Below, piece after piece: positions 46,201 through 61,852 of a stretch of 64,000 nucleotides of DNA. The translations under genes and the position numbers were made by a program. Position 1 is the stretch's first letter. Every line of letters starts with the position of its first letter. Source of the DNA: Ichthyophonus hoferi (taxonomy: Eukaryota; Opisthokonta; Ichthyosporea; Ichthyophonida; Ichthyophonidae); assembly GCA_002751075.1 (NCBI GenBank), contig NAOQ01000299.1, positions 2,468 through 66,467 of the forward strand. The letters run 5' to 3'. The notes beneath the pieces were generated by a model. It was not told the origin of the DNA, searched no databases, and saw nothing but the letters and a program-made list of their open reading frames with translations.

Positions 46201-49200
46201 CTCCCTTCCTCTGTAAGTTGTAGACAACTTCTTAGCAAAGCTAAAATATCCAACCTCGGTACTCTATTGTTAAATTCATCTACGCGATTATTTAGCTATT
46301 ATGTCCTATGGTTTGGACCGTCAGCAATTATTTCTTCATACTAAAGCTTGCTTTATAAAATTCTAGCAAACATACACGGGGGATTTTAACTTTTACTTTT
46401 ATAATACATAACATTAACAACTCTGACGTGCGCAAGGTGCATTATAAATGCTAGTGGTGTGGAGTAACATCCAAAAAACATTATCAACACATCAAAATAC
46501 TAAGAGTCTTACAGTCTAATCAATGAGGTATGACTTTGTAGAAGCCTATGTATGTTTTAATTTCAAAATAGAAAATTGAAATCTATATTCTAGTGCTTGT
46601 ATTCCTAGAATTATATTCATCGTGTATAAAATATTACTATATCGTGGGGTTAATGTATCATTCGTTAAATATATATATGAATATGGATTCGAATAATCAG
46701 TTAAATCATTCAACAAACAGAATCAACATATTAATCCAAGATAGATACTGTGGATTAATTAATTAATGCTATATGGCAGACAGACCATAATTGACAATTT
46801 TGGTAGGAGTGGGTTGTTGCTAGTTTGTCCATATAATTGTGTGGTCTAATAAAATATATCTCATCATGTACCATCATGTCATATGTACCCATATATTTTA
46901 ACCATTATGAGTGTATAAGTAAATAACCTTATGTTGGATATAAGTAGAGACAGCGTTCCTTTGACCTATATTCGTTTCAAAAAAGAGAAAATATCAAATT
47001 AGGGGGCGTTTTAGCGTGTCCCTTTGCATATACGGAGTACAAATATGCTATGACATATTTTTATTATTAAACCAGTCAATAGGACTTGTCTTGGATAGGA
47101 TGCCTAAGCAATGTGGTATCTGAATCAAAACATACAATCGGAAATGGTGGTGTATCAAACTGCTACAGGATCTCTATCACTGGCTGGTTTGATTTTTTTG
47201 GATCGATCATCTTGAATTGCTATTTAACACCAATAGATTTAACCACGCTTTTTTTGGGCTACATATGTAGAATAATAGCTAATAATATTAAATGTTTTAA
47301 ACTATGTATAAAAAACTTAAATTACTTAAATATTCCTATTTTAACATCCTACAATGAGATGTATCTCGGCAAATGGATGGGCAGAAAAATATCGAGTTGT
47401 AATAAATTTGTGACGTCAGAAGGAATTGTAAAATAATTGAGTTACGACACTAGATCTGCGTTCGTGGTACATAACCTAAGTTCAGGAAGCAAAAATATTT
47501 TTTAATTCCATATGGACAATAGTGAATGTTGATAATAAAGAGACAGAATGGCTATATATAGAAACAACAAGATTAAATTAATGGTTTTTTCTCAGAATTA
47601 CTATATTATATTCATGGTTAAACGTAAAATTGATTCTTACGGTGGTGGTAAGTACTCACTAATTTTGCGTTAAAACTATTAAACTGAAACGATGGGTATC
47701 TTTTATTGTAAACAAATATAAAATAGTGATAGAATAAAATAAACTAGAAACAAAGTATTTAAAATGTACATGCACAACGGTCTCTCAATTATCTTTCTAT
47801 CTTGATGCTACCAGGAAATAGGAAACACATGAATATACGCAAGCATAAAGATCAATTGAAAATACATATGGTTAAAGTTAGAGTTAAATATATGACGGAA
47901 GATTGTGTTTCAATAAAAAAATAAGACAGGTACAAAAATCCTATTATTGCTCTGGATATCCGAGGACATGCTTTAACAATCTCAGAAAGTCGGGACGACA
48001 TTGAATAATAAATACTGGTCGGTTGGGTTCTCAGGAGATCAATCCGTAACAATGGTTTTGTGTTTACGTTGGGTTTGATGCACGCCACACCATGTATGTA
48101 AATACTATCTCGGTAAAATTTTCTTATTATTAAGCATATTTTTGTGAATTACACCTCTGGGATATTTCATCATTGTTATGTTGCTCTATAATAATAAAAA
48201 TTGCTGATTTATCTGCCTTGTTAAACTTCCCCTCCCCACCCATTTAAAACTCATACAACTGGCCAATCGCCTGTACTCTATGTATGATTGGCTGCTATAA
48301 ATATTTTAATATTTTTATTTCCCACTCGCTAGGGATCATCTTAAGTGCTCATTGATGGCTGTATATAGGCGTTGATAATATCTACCCTAAAAAATAAATG
48401 CTTTCCACTACTTTTCTTTTTTGAAAACCATAACTTTATAGCTTGAATTATGCCAAATATTTTTTTTGAAAAATAAAATAAAAACTACCAATATTTTTTC
48501 TTAAGTGACTAATAACCAAAGTTATATTATTTTTAATGTCCAAAAATATGCTAACCCCACAAAGATCAAATCACAGCGCGCATAGCTTTTAACCATGCTC
48601 AATGGTCATAAACTTTAATTGGCTTATCTTGACCCGACCCGATCCGAGAGTTGTCATATTGGATCTGTAGTTTGGTATATTCAAAATACTGGCAACTTCA
48701 CATTCTTGACAAGATTGGCCAACTTTGGGGACATTGTATTGGTCAGTATTAAACGAATTATCGCAATTCAAAATCAGATGTAATCATAAACCGCTGACAA
48801 CCTCCAACTCACGGCTATAAGATAAGCTTTGGTCAAAACCATCAAAAGCCGCTAATGATATATGAATACACTATTTGTTTACGTGCGCACATCTTCCCAT
48901 GCAAGCATGGATGCTCATAAAGATTCGTATATGGATGCTACTAGAAATATCATTACTTTTTTAAAATCGACATGTTAACTATGACAAAATGAACTAAATA
49001 GTTAGGACTCTGAGACCCTGGTAACTAACTGTTCCAAAGATACCCCTCATCCGGATAACTGGGAGGAATGAGCAAATGAAGGGATAATTCCCAATTAGGG
49101 CATTCAATCCACCCACAATAATCTGCTGATTAGGCTGTAAACGTGCCTGATTTTGGTAGTAGCACCATGAATATTGTCCAGCAAGCACTTCGTCCGAACT

Positions 49201-50929
49201 GTTTATTCGTTTTACCACAGAATATAGCTATTTTTAGCTTTTATGGTGGGAACAATTTCAAATTTTGGGATCCTCAACATGAAATCTTGTAAGAACAGAG
49301 AATAATGAATCTATAAATATATATATGCGGATCTACCAATGATTGTTCGTATGCAGATAACTGGTTCGTAGTCTCTCCTCCCTGAACAAATTGAATTCGT
49401 CTGCGAACAACATATACAATGAATGAAACTATCTAAACTTTTTCGATTACATAAAATATGTCATGGCAATTTTATTTATTTCACTTCATTTTAATATATA
49501 CTTTGACATTAATAATGTTGTATACAATTAACTAAATTTGGGATGATGCGAAGAAAAGCTTGGAAAAGGCTCACCATTTACTATCAAACCCTAGTAGAAT
49601 AGCATTGCTCATTTCATTTAGATCTTTTATCTTTATACTTAACATTCTTATCAAATGTCACAGGATTGTTTGCCTTTTTGGTAATTAAATGATGTTTTTA
49701 GCATTTGTATGGCCATTTGAAAGTATATCCAATATACAGGAATTTTTGTTTTCTTTTTATAAGATTACCAAATAGCCACTTCCACACCGGTAACAACTAG
49801 ATTTTACTGATATGATTTACAGTAAAGGTAAACTAAATGACACTTTTCGTAAGCCTCATTTAATGTTACTGTTACTATAAATTGAATGGTTAAACGGTTT
49901 TGGGGACTTTTTCTATTTATAGCCCTGCTATTAAAATTTAAGTTAATAAAAGTAAAACTTCGGGACTGTGGGGAATCCTCGGTGAACCCTTAACAAGTTC
50001 GACAACGAAACAATGCTCATTAAAACAAAACCCATGTGTAGGTTTAAGGTAAAGAACTGCCAAGTGAACCCAAATTTCGATTCCAGAAAATGATTGAGAC
50101 CTTCGTGTAAGTACTAATAGTGTTACAAAGGTTGCGTTATGTTTACAATCGTTATTAAACTGACAGGCCACATGCTTTATCGTATAACTTCATGGAAATT
50201 TATTGTCGGCGTGGATCGAGAAAAAGACAAAGGAAAAAGACACAGAGTCCAAATCAAAAAGGTTGTGCTTGTAAAAGGGATGATTCCTGTTAAATTACCA
50301 GGACCCTTTGATAGCCAGAACTATTATTAATTGAAATAAAGTTTCTGAGAGGCTTTCCCATTTTCCTGATACAATTAATTGCTAAACCTTGGACGTGCTT
50401 TAATGATACGTTGTTAAAACTGGTAATAGATATACATTGGAAAATTGTAGTCTCAGCCTATTATTTGTCTCAAAAAATAAGCTAAAGAATTTGGATATTT
50501 GCCATATTGGTATTAAAAATAAAAAATCCCGAGTTTAAAAGTTTGCAGATTTCTCATTCAGAGATGAATACTCCCAGACTAATGCCTTTACATACTGTTT
50601 TTATTTTATTTTTATTTACGAATGTTAGATAAAAAACAATTTCTATCAGAGCATGATCTTTGAGTTCTGGGGAGAAGGATGGCCTATACTCTGCATTTCC
50701 TGTTGAGATTGTTTTGAACAAACTGCCCGTTATGTTGAATACCATACACTATATATAGCATATAGTAATCTTTTATTGATAATTGATTCTTCATAAGAGT
50801 ATTTTTGACTGGACTAGCGTTAGAAATATATATTACAATATAAATGATAGCTGTTATCGCTATTTAATGTTAGTAAACAGACTCCTGGAGACGAGAGATC
50901 TGGGTAGTAATGTCAATAGGACCATTGTG

Positions 50930-51215
50930 AAGATCCTTATTGGCCAGTACAATTCATAAACGATCACAGAGACCCAGTAGAATTATTTGTCTTGACTCGA
51001 TAATCTAATACTATTGTGTTTTCATGAATGGCGGCTCTTTAATTAATTTACTCATTAATGTAAGTGCTCACATTCTGTTGTAATGGCAAATCAATTTTCC
51101 TAATTAAGAACGTTCTTCAATCAACTAATATCGGAACAATCATTTCATGACCCACCTGTTACCAAAGCTTCGACCAAACTATGTTTTCATTCGGAGTTAG
51201 CGGTCCTGCAACATA
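50930..51215 (+). repeat. Dispersed repeat, copy B
   Basis: Second copy of the family at 36650-36952, same strand, sharing ordered blocks. The best preserved part is the 3' end, with CAATCATTTCATGA, CCTGTTACCA and GCGGTCCTGCAACA. Neither copy shows an open frame or obvious terminal repeats. Confidence 0.6.
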
Positions 51216-53129
51216 GCATAATTAACATTATGTCTATGGATCAACAGCATTAAGTTAAAAAGGCCAGGGGAGTTCCCTGCTAATCATTGAGTGGCAATAA
51301 AATTGTGTCACATTCTTTAACCTTAGCAAAACACGTCATAATATGGCTATCTGTACTATACTATTATAAATACATTTGTATTAAAAATATAACAATATAA
51401 TATACTTAATTGTAAATAAAATTAAAAAGATGCATATATTTTATGAGAAATAGTAAAATCTTCTATCTTATGCTTTCCTATAACCTCCTTTAAATTGGGC
51501 TCTAACCATTGGTGTTCGTTACCGTAACATTCCAAGGAACACTGAGTTATGTAATAGTTGGTGTACAAAAAAACACTTGTAGATTCAGAAAACTGCAATG
51601 TTGACCAAACCATTGTTTTATTTTTCATATTAATTTTATTTATATTTTATGTTATTTAAATTCCTGGTAGTATATTTATTATTAAATTAATCAAACCAAA
51701 TTACTTCTCCCCCGCTTACATAATGTAATCAATCAATTGATTTTGATGACATATTCTGGTGGCCCATAGGTACGTCCACGTGTACATTATGATTTCTGGC
51801 CGCTAACAAAAGCCTTTGTAAGATTCTGTACACCGTAGTGTGGAGTATGTATGGTCTTAGGCATACGTTTTTATGGCATCATTTAAACTAGCCATTGGAG
51901 TTTGAAGATAAAGTAGTCATCTCAATATTTAAGTTAGGTTTAGTAGAAGAGGCGGTTGCGTTACTATAGGCCCATAACCCTATTTAAGTTCTTTAGTTAT
52001 CGCAGATTTGTAAAAACAATAAACCACGTTGATCCTAGTATTTAATCTTATCTACTCCAATGTTGTACCAAATACCTTTTCAATAATTAGTTTGCCAACT
52101 TCAATAGTTGAATCCTGGGATAATCAATATTGTAGTGGTCTATCACGCTACTTACTAATGTACATAATGCAAAGCAATAGGGACTGGTTGCTTTTACCCC
52201 TTCCCTCCAGTAGCGTCAATTGTTACTGAATTGACGTGTGGATCGAATTTTCTTAGGCCTGACTGATATGTTATGAGAGCCTCCTCTTCCAGCCGTGATT
52301 TAGGACTATCTGAAACCAACTTAAATTAATTTACTGAATCGTTGATGTTATTCTCACTCAAATCGTGAAAACATAGGGACTATTTTTCTTGAAAGTTTGA
52401 TTTACTTTGTAAACTCTTATTTCAATAGCTAAAATGAATTCCCTTTTCTAGCGACTCTGCCGCTGCTTCTACCCTAATTCTTGGTTTACCCAGTTCAAAA
52501 CAGATCTATGAAATATTCTTGTTCTATGCTAATAAACAATTTTGCTATTAATTTACATTACAAAACTGACCTATCATATGGGAATATTAACTACGTAAAG
52601 CGTAATCTAGCAGTGTATTGTCCATTTGTACTCTTAGAGGAGATAAAAACTAACAGTAAATAATCATCATCCACAAATCACTTAATTATTCCGAACCAGA
52701 TAATTTCAAATCAGATCAATGGATATTATTGGATAGACATAAGCATGATTTTTGACGTAATTAATTAGTAATGGTTTTAGAGACGAAAATGATCGCACTC
52801 TATGAAAAATAACTCGTGGTATTGGCTACATCCTATATATGGATATGGACTATTTAAGAGGCTATTAGCTAGCACTATCATATATCCCAGTATTATTAAC
52901 ATAATTACTTAATAAAGACTTTTCACGTCCACTCCCCTCTTAAAACACCTAACTATAAAAGTTAGTGTATCATCAGCTTTCATGTCTTAGGCTTACACCT
53001 AAAAGCTGCACAATAAAGTAGACCTCTTTTAAATTATTACTAAAAAAATATTAATTAGATAGCTGGCATAAGTTTTAGCAGCGAACACTTGTTCCTATTG
53101 TGTTTTAGCTTCAAATACAGTTAAAGTAT

Positions 53130-54650
53130 CTAGTAGTAGTCTCACATGCAAATAAATATTATGTAACCGTAATACTGGCAACATCTATAATTATATCACA
53201 AAAAGCCAATATCTTTCAGTTTAGCCTTCTAAAAGACGCAAATCGGTCGTTAGATGTGGTATATAATAATTATGGTTCTGGTTATCTTCTGAAAATAGGG
53301 GAGCACTAAGCTATAGGTTTTGAGAGTGGCAACTCTGGCCAATTTCAGTATGTGCTGTGATTATTACTTTATCCAATGTGAACAACAGTCTACGATTGTA
53401 AACAGTGAGTCAAACAAAAGCAAAGTAAATTTGTTAAGCCTCCCTGTATAATCACGTGTGAGTCCTGCCACAGGGAAAGGCATTTTATACTTATATCACA
53501 TAGTATGCCATATATAAACCAGTTCAAAACTTATTTAAAGTTAATTAAATAATTAAAAATAAGCCCATTTTAACCCAGGATGCTATGTACTATACAAACA
53601 TAACTGACAAGTTGTGTAGTCTCAAGTGTCCTATCTTAATCAATACCTATAAATTGAAGTGTACTTACATTCCTGTGGCTGAACATATAATTCCTCACCA
53701 ATTGGAAAGCGGGTCAAACCCGCTTCCTGTGAATATTAAACATAGATAATCACAGTCTAGTATTAACGAAGTAACTTTTAAAAGGCATACTAATAATAAA
53801 TAATGAATGAGCTCTGCTTCTATTAACCTATAATTCTGTCATTAAAGTGAAAAAATATAATGAAAAATAAAACTTTTTTTCTGGGCAATCATCTTAATAA
53901 TAATAATATATTATTATTTCCCGCCTTTTGGCTATATTTGGGGTCCACTTCCGTACTATCACTTAAAATTTTGACTAAAGATCACTAAGATTCCCTCCTA
54001 TTATACATGTACTAAAGCTTAGATATATTAATGTATTGCAAGGACTCGTTTGTTTTGAATTTGTACCATATATTTACACATTATAGTACACAGTGGTTTA
54101 ATATTTTTTAAAACTTATTCATTAAAGAGTTAGTCCAAGTGTCTATTTTCGTACTCTGAGGTAATCAACACCTTAATTAAAAACTTTGTTAATTGTCCCA
54201 TATGCAAATACATGCTATGTAACTACAACACTTTCCAGATGTGTTATTTAACCAAAAAAAAGAAAGAAATGTGCTAACTTAGCCTTTCAACGGACTCAAA
54301 TTTGGTATTAAAATGCCGTGTCTAATGTTTTTGCTATAGCAACCTTCCATAAATTGAGTTGTTGAATGGTGTACTATGGCATAAAAACAATATTGGCATA
54401 TTTTTCCAATTTCAGCGTGTGGTATAGTTATTAGTTTATGCGTTTTAAATTGTAGTCAATAATTGTAAGCAAATAATGAAAATAAAATCAAATGAAACTT
54501 GCTCAGTCTCATTCTGTAATCATTTGTGTAATTCCTGCCATCGAAACTTTTTACGCTCACAACATATAGTATATAGACACGAATTAACAATCTAATTTAA
54601 ATTGATTGCTATTACGGCTATGGCCATTTTGAATCATTATATTACGCAAA
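53130..54650 (+). repeat. Diverged direct duplication of about 0.5 kb
   Basis: Block 1 (about 53130-53600) and block 2 (about 54180-54650) align in order: ATGCAAATA, TATGTAAC, TTAGCCTT, GCAAAT/CTCAAAT, CCAATTTCAG, GATTGTAAAC/AATTGTAAGC, ATAATCACGTGTGAGTCCTG versus GTAATCATTTGTGTAATTCC, then TGCCA. Spacing is about 1.05 kb. Clearly homologous but strongly diverged. Confidence 0.65.
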
Positions 54651-55806
54651 ATATGCTTGGCAACTTTGGCAGTCTCTTGGTTCATTTTAGCTACTACAGA
54701 TAGTGTGATAGGTGTTAAATATAGTTTCATATTATTGTTCATTATAATATAATAAACTTGATCAACTAAAGTATCTAAATAATATAGTAATTATAAGTAG
54801 TCTAAGAGTATTAGCGATGAAGGGAGACTATAAAATCCTGAAAAATAATAAGTGGATTCTAGCACTTGTAGTATCCAATACTTGGACTTCGAGCCAATTC
54901 ATTGAGCCTATCTTAGTTTTCCTAACCTCCTTTGCTGTAGTTAGCCAATGGCTAGGCTCAAATACACCAAATAGAGTGTAAATATATCTTGGCCTATGAA
55001 TGAGAGTATCATCTTGGCCGGTGATACATCACTATTTGTTGATGTTCCATTTTCTATTATTATTGGCTAAAAACAGATGATTGAAATTTTTGATGATTGG
55101 GTACGGCTATTATCTCATTTGGGCATTATATACTTTTTTATTAATCCTATAATACATATAAACAATCATATATATATTAAATTTTGTGTATTTTAAATAC
55201 AATAATGTTATACACTGCTTTTAATCAATGTAAACTTATCACTGTTGTCAAGCCTTGATTTAACCCCATGAGTGTTACACTGAGAAAAAGATCGAATGGG
55301 AAAAGGTATAATGGTATAATCTGAAAAAATTAAATAAACCAATATAAATGCATTAAATATCAGTTGTCTTTTTTGTTATTGTTTTTTTTTGCGTTGTAGT
55401 TATATAAGAATCAGAAAGTATAGTAGAAAATCCAAAATGATCATCTGCAAGGACCACAATTTGATTTGATCCAGCTTTCAAAGAAGATAGGATCCAGCCA
55501 ATCATCGGTATTCAGCTATGTCATGCAATCCCATGTCCGCCTGGTTTATGGGGGCAGCTTTTATGAACAAGGTGTCATACATACAGGTAGTCAGTAATTC
55601 ATTTATATACAGTGGATGTTTCATGTAAAACGTTACAAAAATTACTTTTATGCAAGATATCGGAAGTGAAAGTTCGCCTTCCTAAATGCCTCATTGCTAA
55701 AAGTATTTAGTTCGATCATATATATATACGTGTTACTTTCATATATAGTTCAAGATTATTAGCTCTCAGCAGGCCAGGGAGTGCCAGAGCTAAGTAATAT
55801 ATAGAG

Positions 55807-56009
55807 ATGGGTCTTCCAAATTTCGTATCGAGTCGAGTTATCCTGGTAACAGGATTACTATTAGCTATTGCATCAGGTAAGGCGCTTGTTGTCCCATCTG
55901 GAATAGAAAATGGAAATAAGTGCGTCGGAGAGGGGACGGAACTACCCGTGTGTGCACGACTGCGCACGTATGATTTGGTTATTAAGGGCACCATAATTTT
56001 AGTGATCAG
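55807..56009 (+). CDS. NTR-PSI gene exon 1 (signal peptide, NTR start)
   Basis: ATG at 55807 followed by a hydrophobic signal region and the first NTR strands (CARLRTYDLVIKGTIILVI). The donor at 56010 (ATCAG|gtaaat) leaves phase 2. Confidence 0.85.
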
Positions 56010-59000
56010 GTAAATGCTGGCATATATACTGTGAAGCATATGTTCACCTCATCTTTTGATTATATTTTTCAAAGATTTCTATGTCCATATATTTTTAAAT
56101 CTATGATTCTCCACTTTATATTTGAAAATATATGCTATTCCCATGTTCATAAACAAATGATAGGTCATTACCATATCTATACAGTTCATTTCTAAAACAA
56201 AAAAACAAACATATATATATTGGGGCGGAGGCAAGAGTTGAGGTTGGAGGATGAATATTACTATGCCGTTGTGGTTTAGGTTTACCATTCTAATATATCT
56301 ATGTAATTCTACTGGGGATAGTATATTATAAAAGGCAAATGAATGACAAATATGTAATGATTTTTACACAAGAAAGATAAACGAGTCCAATCAGATGATT
56401 TGAAATTATAAGCTTTGCCGTCCGTATGGATAGGTATATATTGTCTTTAGCCCTTATATCTAAAAAAATACAAAAAACACTGAAAGTACACCATATTCAC
56501 ATTAAATAAAATTGAAAATAACAGACATAAATACAGCATTTGGTATGAATATGAACATTAGATTAGTATGTATCATTATGCTTACACGTGTGTAAGGGAA
56601 ACAAATCAAATAATACTGATTTTTAAACAAATACCCTATCTGCATTGTGAAGTTAGTGGGCTTGCAAGCCACATTGTCTCAATTAATCTCCAAATTACAA
56701 CATTGTAAAATTTCATTGGTAGGCTCAGATGATTAGAAATTAACCAATGGGGTATCTTGGGTAATCATATTAGTCAATCAAAATGTACTCAAGTCCAATT
56801 GAAACTTTATGTAGCTCATTTTCATTTTAGAATTATTATATACAGTAGGGAGTGCTTTATGAATGAAGGAATGCAGGAGAGGCCAATATTTGTTATATTG
56901 GCTAGATACTATGAACATAGACTGACTGATAGAGGGAAGATGTATGATATGTAGAAAAGGAAGTAAAGCAAGTTCAAATTTCTCTTGTTCACGTGTTCAA
57001 ACTCGAGTTTATGTCGCTCATCCATTATGGGGTTTATAGGCTATGACTATATTAAGGTATATAAAACAATACATAATATCAGAATATGAAATTATAATAT
57101 ATTGATGCTGCAGAAAGGGCGTAGGATAATCATGAGTGAACAATTGTGTACATGTATGTGTATGTACGAAGTATAAGGACTGTGTCATATGGTTTGCAAT
57201 CATAACTCTAGAATGAAGGGCTAACAACATGTATTGGAAAGACTTATACACAACCCAAATTGTAATTAAGTACTATATATATATATATATATATAATTAA
57301 ATTAGTAAAATATGACAACAATGGCCAAGTCGATTTGGCATATCGGTAACCACTTTTCCTATTGGACGACCACAAAATATTATTTCATCTCGTGATAAAT
57401 GTAGAATGAATGACCTTGTAACGCTTGATGTATATTATTGTATATTATGCCAGCAAATAAATGTGGAGTTGCAACAAATTATATTTATTATAATTAAATA
57501 TTCATTTTTCTCATACATATAGATACACGTTTTTCAAAATAAACTATTGCTATGAAGATCTGATCGAGCCTAACTATACTATATCTTCTTCATCACATAA
57601 GACATAATGTAATTTCATTTTCTTGAGCTCCACTTTTGACATACTTTTCTCTTATTCCCTCAGTGAATTCCAGTCCAATAATACTTTTATTAATGTATAT
57701 GTCAATGACGTCTTCAAGGGGCCAGCTGACACAGTGGTAGTTACCCACCCTTTTTTCTTTCAATTATCTTTTATTAAATTACATCACCATATTCTAGTAT
57801 AATATATAATCGTCTGTAGTATTGTATTGTGGTAATGTATTGTTATATATAGGTTTGCATGTAAATATGTAGATGCATACCAGATACTCATACATATATA
57901 TAAGAAAAACGTTTTTTCTCTCGGTACACGTTCCCACGGTAATGGTATTATATAACAAATATTTAGATATTACATTGTTTTACTATGAAATATCTTATAA
58001 CAAACTGTTTAAACGGATTTCTATCAACTACTCAGAGTTCTTGATTAAAAATCTTGCAATATATTTTATGAGATTATATATTATTACATAATGTTATATA
58101 TTACAATATTATATTGTAGTGTAGTATATTGTATTGTATTGGATAATGAAATAGTGATATGCATGGAGAGGGCTATTTTGATCAGATTAGTTTACAAATT
58201 TCTGCATACATCACATTACAAGCCTCCTTATTATCATACCTATACAGTAGCATACATGCATCTATGGATTTACATATATATGCATTTCTATGCGTACATA
58301 TACATACTGACCCATTCACAAGTACATAGTTACATAAACAGACTCAACCCCATATCCCTTTTCTAGAACACACTGATTCGAGTGACCACCCCCCTACCCA
58401 ATGACCCATGTTCCGTGGATGCAATGACTACTATAGGTAGTAGCCATCTACTGGCTCTACGCAGGGTTGGTAATATCTTCAAAGCAAATTGTTGTGGACC
58501 CAACATACCTTGGACAATGATAGATGATGAGCAGGAAGCGTAGGTGTTATTTATAAACAGGAGTGAATATATACTTCATGATTGACTACTATATATATAT
58601 ATATACCTTTTGCAACTATACATATATAGTCACATATTTCTGTTATATACAAGAATGCACTGCATGTACCCATAGTTATATTTTTAAACCCTGGAATATA
58701 GTTACGTATTATATATCTATTGGATTATGGACAGGCTCATGCTTGCACATAAATAAGGAATGTTATTGCATGCAACTATTTACAGATTTCTATGTTATAA
58801 ACAATGCCTACCTAATATTGTATATACACATACATACGTATATATATATCCATGCTGACCAATACATATACTTTTATAAATAAGCGTAAACTTGCCTTAT
58901 ACACAGTAAAGTATATATTGCTTATGCTTGTCATATCATTATCCCCTCTCCCTCCATATACCAAACCTAAACACACACACACATATACATATATATAGAG

Positions 59001-61813
59001 GTCTTAAGGATGGAAGCGCATTGGTATGCGTAGGTAACTCCTCTGATTCGACACGCACGTTATCAATTGCAAGCGAGTGCACAGGCATTTCCGACTGTGA
59101 CAAGTGTATTCCTAATGGATGTGTGTGGTATCCTACATTAGCTGTATGTGCTAAGACGTGTAATCTCAGGGTACGTTCGTATATTGTATACTGATTATCT
59201 TGGTATCATCTGATGGTATGACGTATGCATTTAAAGAGCTTACCATGGATATTTTTTGCACTTCTTTCAACCCTCCAATTAATGACTATCACTTTAAGAG
59301 TTGTTCTTTGTGCAACACAGATAATTAAGGCACATTGTTATTTATTATTATATTCATTGAGTTATTAATATTATTTGGAAATTATTCAATTCGAAAACCA
59401 ATTTAATATCTCCAAATATCCTTTACCATAAAAATATGGATTTTTTGTTTCTAAACAATTTATTGCATTGCTTTTGCTCATGGCTTACTAGACATTGGGC
59501 TAACGTACATAATTTTGCTTTCAATTATCTTATTGTTTTTAAGCATATTACAAAACCCCATTCCGTTGATTATCTAATTATCATGCTTGTTTCTATCTGC
59601 CAATGGATTCTTCCTAGCCTCTTTCTCCCTATCCCGTACACTGTGAACATGCACTGTATTGGCTCTGATAATTTCTAGCCTTGATTTACTGAGCCTCCAT
59701 TGTATTGATCTATCTACAAGAATCGATCCCTGGCACATAGTTTATTGCTTAGCTGGTTAATTCTAAAAATGAATTTTAATTATAGTTAAATTGAATTTCT
59801 AATATTGCGTTTACTTATTGGTTAATTGTCATGGATTTGCTGCACCGTCATTATTTTTGAGGTTTCGGTATAAACTGTGGTACAAAGACCATTTCATTGG
59901 TTAGTTCTTACCATTGTTATATTAATCCACCTATTAATATATATACAAACGTATTAGTGATCTGCTGATCTATCTATCAAAGTTATCTTATTGATTTATC
60001 TACAACCAATACTATATCTGTATATCCCAATATTACTCCATTACCCTCTATACACTAATATTATCCTATTAATCTTTATACTAGTATTATCTTACTAATT
60101 TAGAAGTGAATATTACCCTATTGACCTATACACTGCCTACTATTCTATCTATTTTAAAAGAACACTAGTCGGACAGACTTACTTTCATTCACCTAATAAT
60201 TGTGCTATCCACCAACTATGTTGATGCAAAAACATTTCATTGTATTTGACATATGCTATCCATATGCATATATTAATTTTAATACACTCTGTCTACTGGA
60301 CTTTACCCCAATTAAAGTTTTAATAAACCAATACTGAGGCTGTTATGAAGTTATGTAGGACTATTGTTGTACCCATTGGCTAAATGCAAGTACATTTAAT
60401 CAATACACAGAACACCACATGCTATCGTAATACTAAGAGATGCCAACTACCAATTCCCGTTACGGAAAAAAAACCACCGACCCACGAAGAATGTGCTCGA
60501 CTAAAGAGCTGTGGATTGTGCTCCATTAAAAAATGCTTCTGGAGTGATAAGGCTGGGGAATGTGGCAGCACTTGCCCGCAGGTATGAGGTCATGTATTTT
60601 ATTATATAATATTATATTATAATTATATTACATTATACTAAATTATATTAAATTTTAAGCATATTATGTTATAATTTAATTTAATTTAATTATATTAAAA
60701 TATTTTTTTATTACAATATAAACACAATAGATTAACGTACATATTATATCCATATTTACTGTTGATGTGTGAAAAATATTATCTTAACTCTATGATATCG
60801 AGCCAATCATCCATCCATTTTTATCTCTTTCTATATCAAGTACTTTATGGACCTGTATCTATATGAATCTATATGCATAGATGGCTAATGCAGGGGAATA
60901 TTATTCTCTTTAAAGTGTCATATATCCTTCTGCCTATTAATATTAGTACAGTTGCCATTATTCCTCTTTTACGCGTTTTTATTTACTATTTGTCTTAGTT
61001 CCTTAGTGTTAATATTTTTATTCCAATTATTATTTTCATGGTTATTATTTTTAGTATCATTTTGATTATATTTATTACTACCATTATTAGTATTTCTATG
61101 ATTAGAGTTGCCTTTATTAGTATTATTTTTATTATTAGTCAAAGCAACAATCCTATATTTTCATTCAACACAGGAGATTAAAGTGGGGCATATATAAATA
61201 ACCAATAGGCGGATGATTATAGTCATATATTTGATATTTAATTGGGCCAGCATCGTGTGTTACGTTATAATGCATGAGAGGGACACAAACAACCATAAAG
61301 GTAAACACTAGCGAATGACTGGATTATTTACGACCCAATATATAAAGTTATATACATAATGTATTTGATAACTATATTTATTCTGTAAGAGTATATCATA
61401 TTTATTGTATTATGAGTATATTAATAGTATGTGTTGTAATATAATATACCTTTATGTCATTATTCAATGATTCATCTTTTTTTACATTAGAATGAGAAAT
61501 GCTTCTCTAGTCTTAATCAATGCAATGGCCAAGAAGACCCGCCCACCTTGATGCTTGGACAATGTAGTAATCAGACAGACTGTGCCACGTGTACGTCATA
61601 CTACGCTTTTAATAAATGCACGTGGCATCCTGAGAACAAAACATGCTCAGTAGACTGTGCATTAAAGGTATGGCAGCGGCCTAGGTTGACCAATAGTTAT
61701 GATTGTATTGTGTGAGATATCCTGAGATGTGCCTATTTACATTGACACAGAGATTAGATATACATATTTTATTACTATTAGCACTATTACTATTACTATT
61801 ACTATTACTATTT

Positions 61814-61852
<39 letters not shown>

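Larger units (their letters stand above)
43267..55806. other. Long intergenic region between divergent MEF2 and NTR genes
   Basis: About 12.5 kb. It should include upstream regulatory DNA of both genes. I found no exon that I can tie to a family; open frames at 47086-47436 (plus), 45682-46078 (minus), 49938-50171 (minus) and similar have no recognisable motif or paired splice signals. It contains repeat copy B at 50930-51215 and the duplicated block at 53130-54650. Confidence 0.5.

Noticed and set aside
47086-47436. 116-residue plus-strand open frame
   Set aside because: No recognisable motif and AT-driven composition (Asn, Ile, Lys, Tyr). A frame of this size is plausible by chance in 64 kb.
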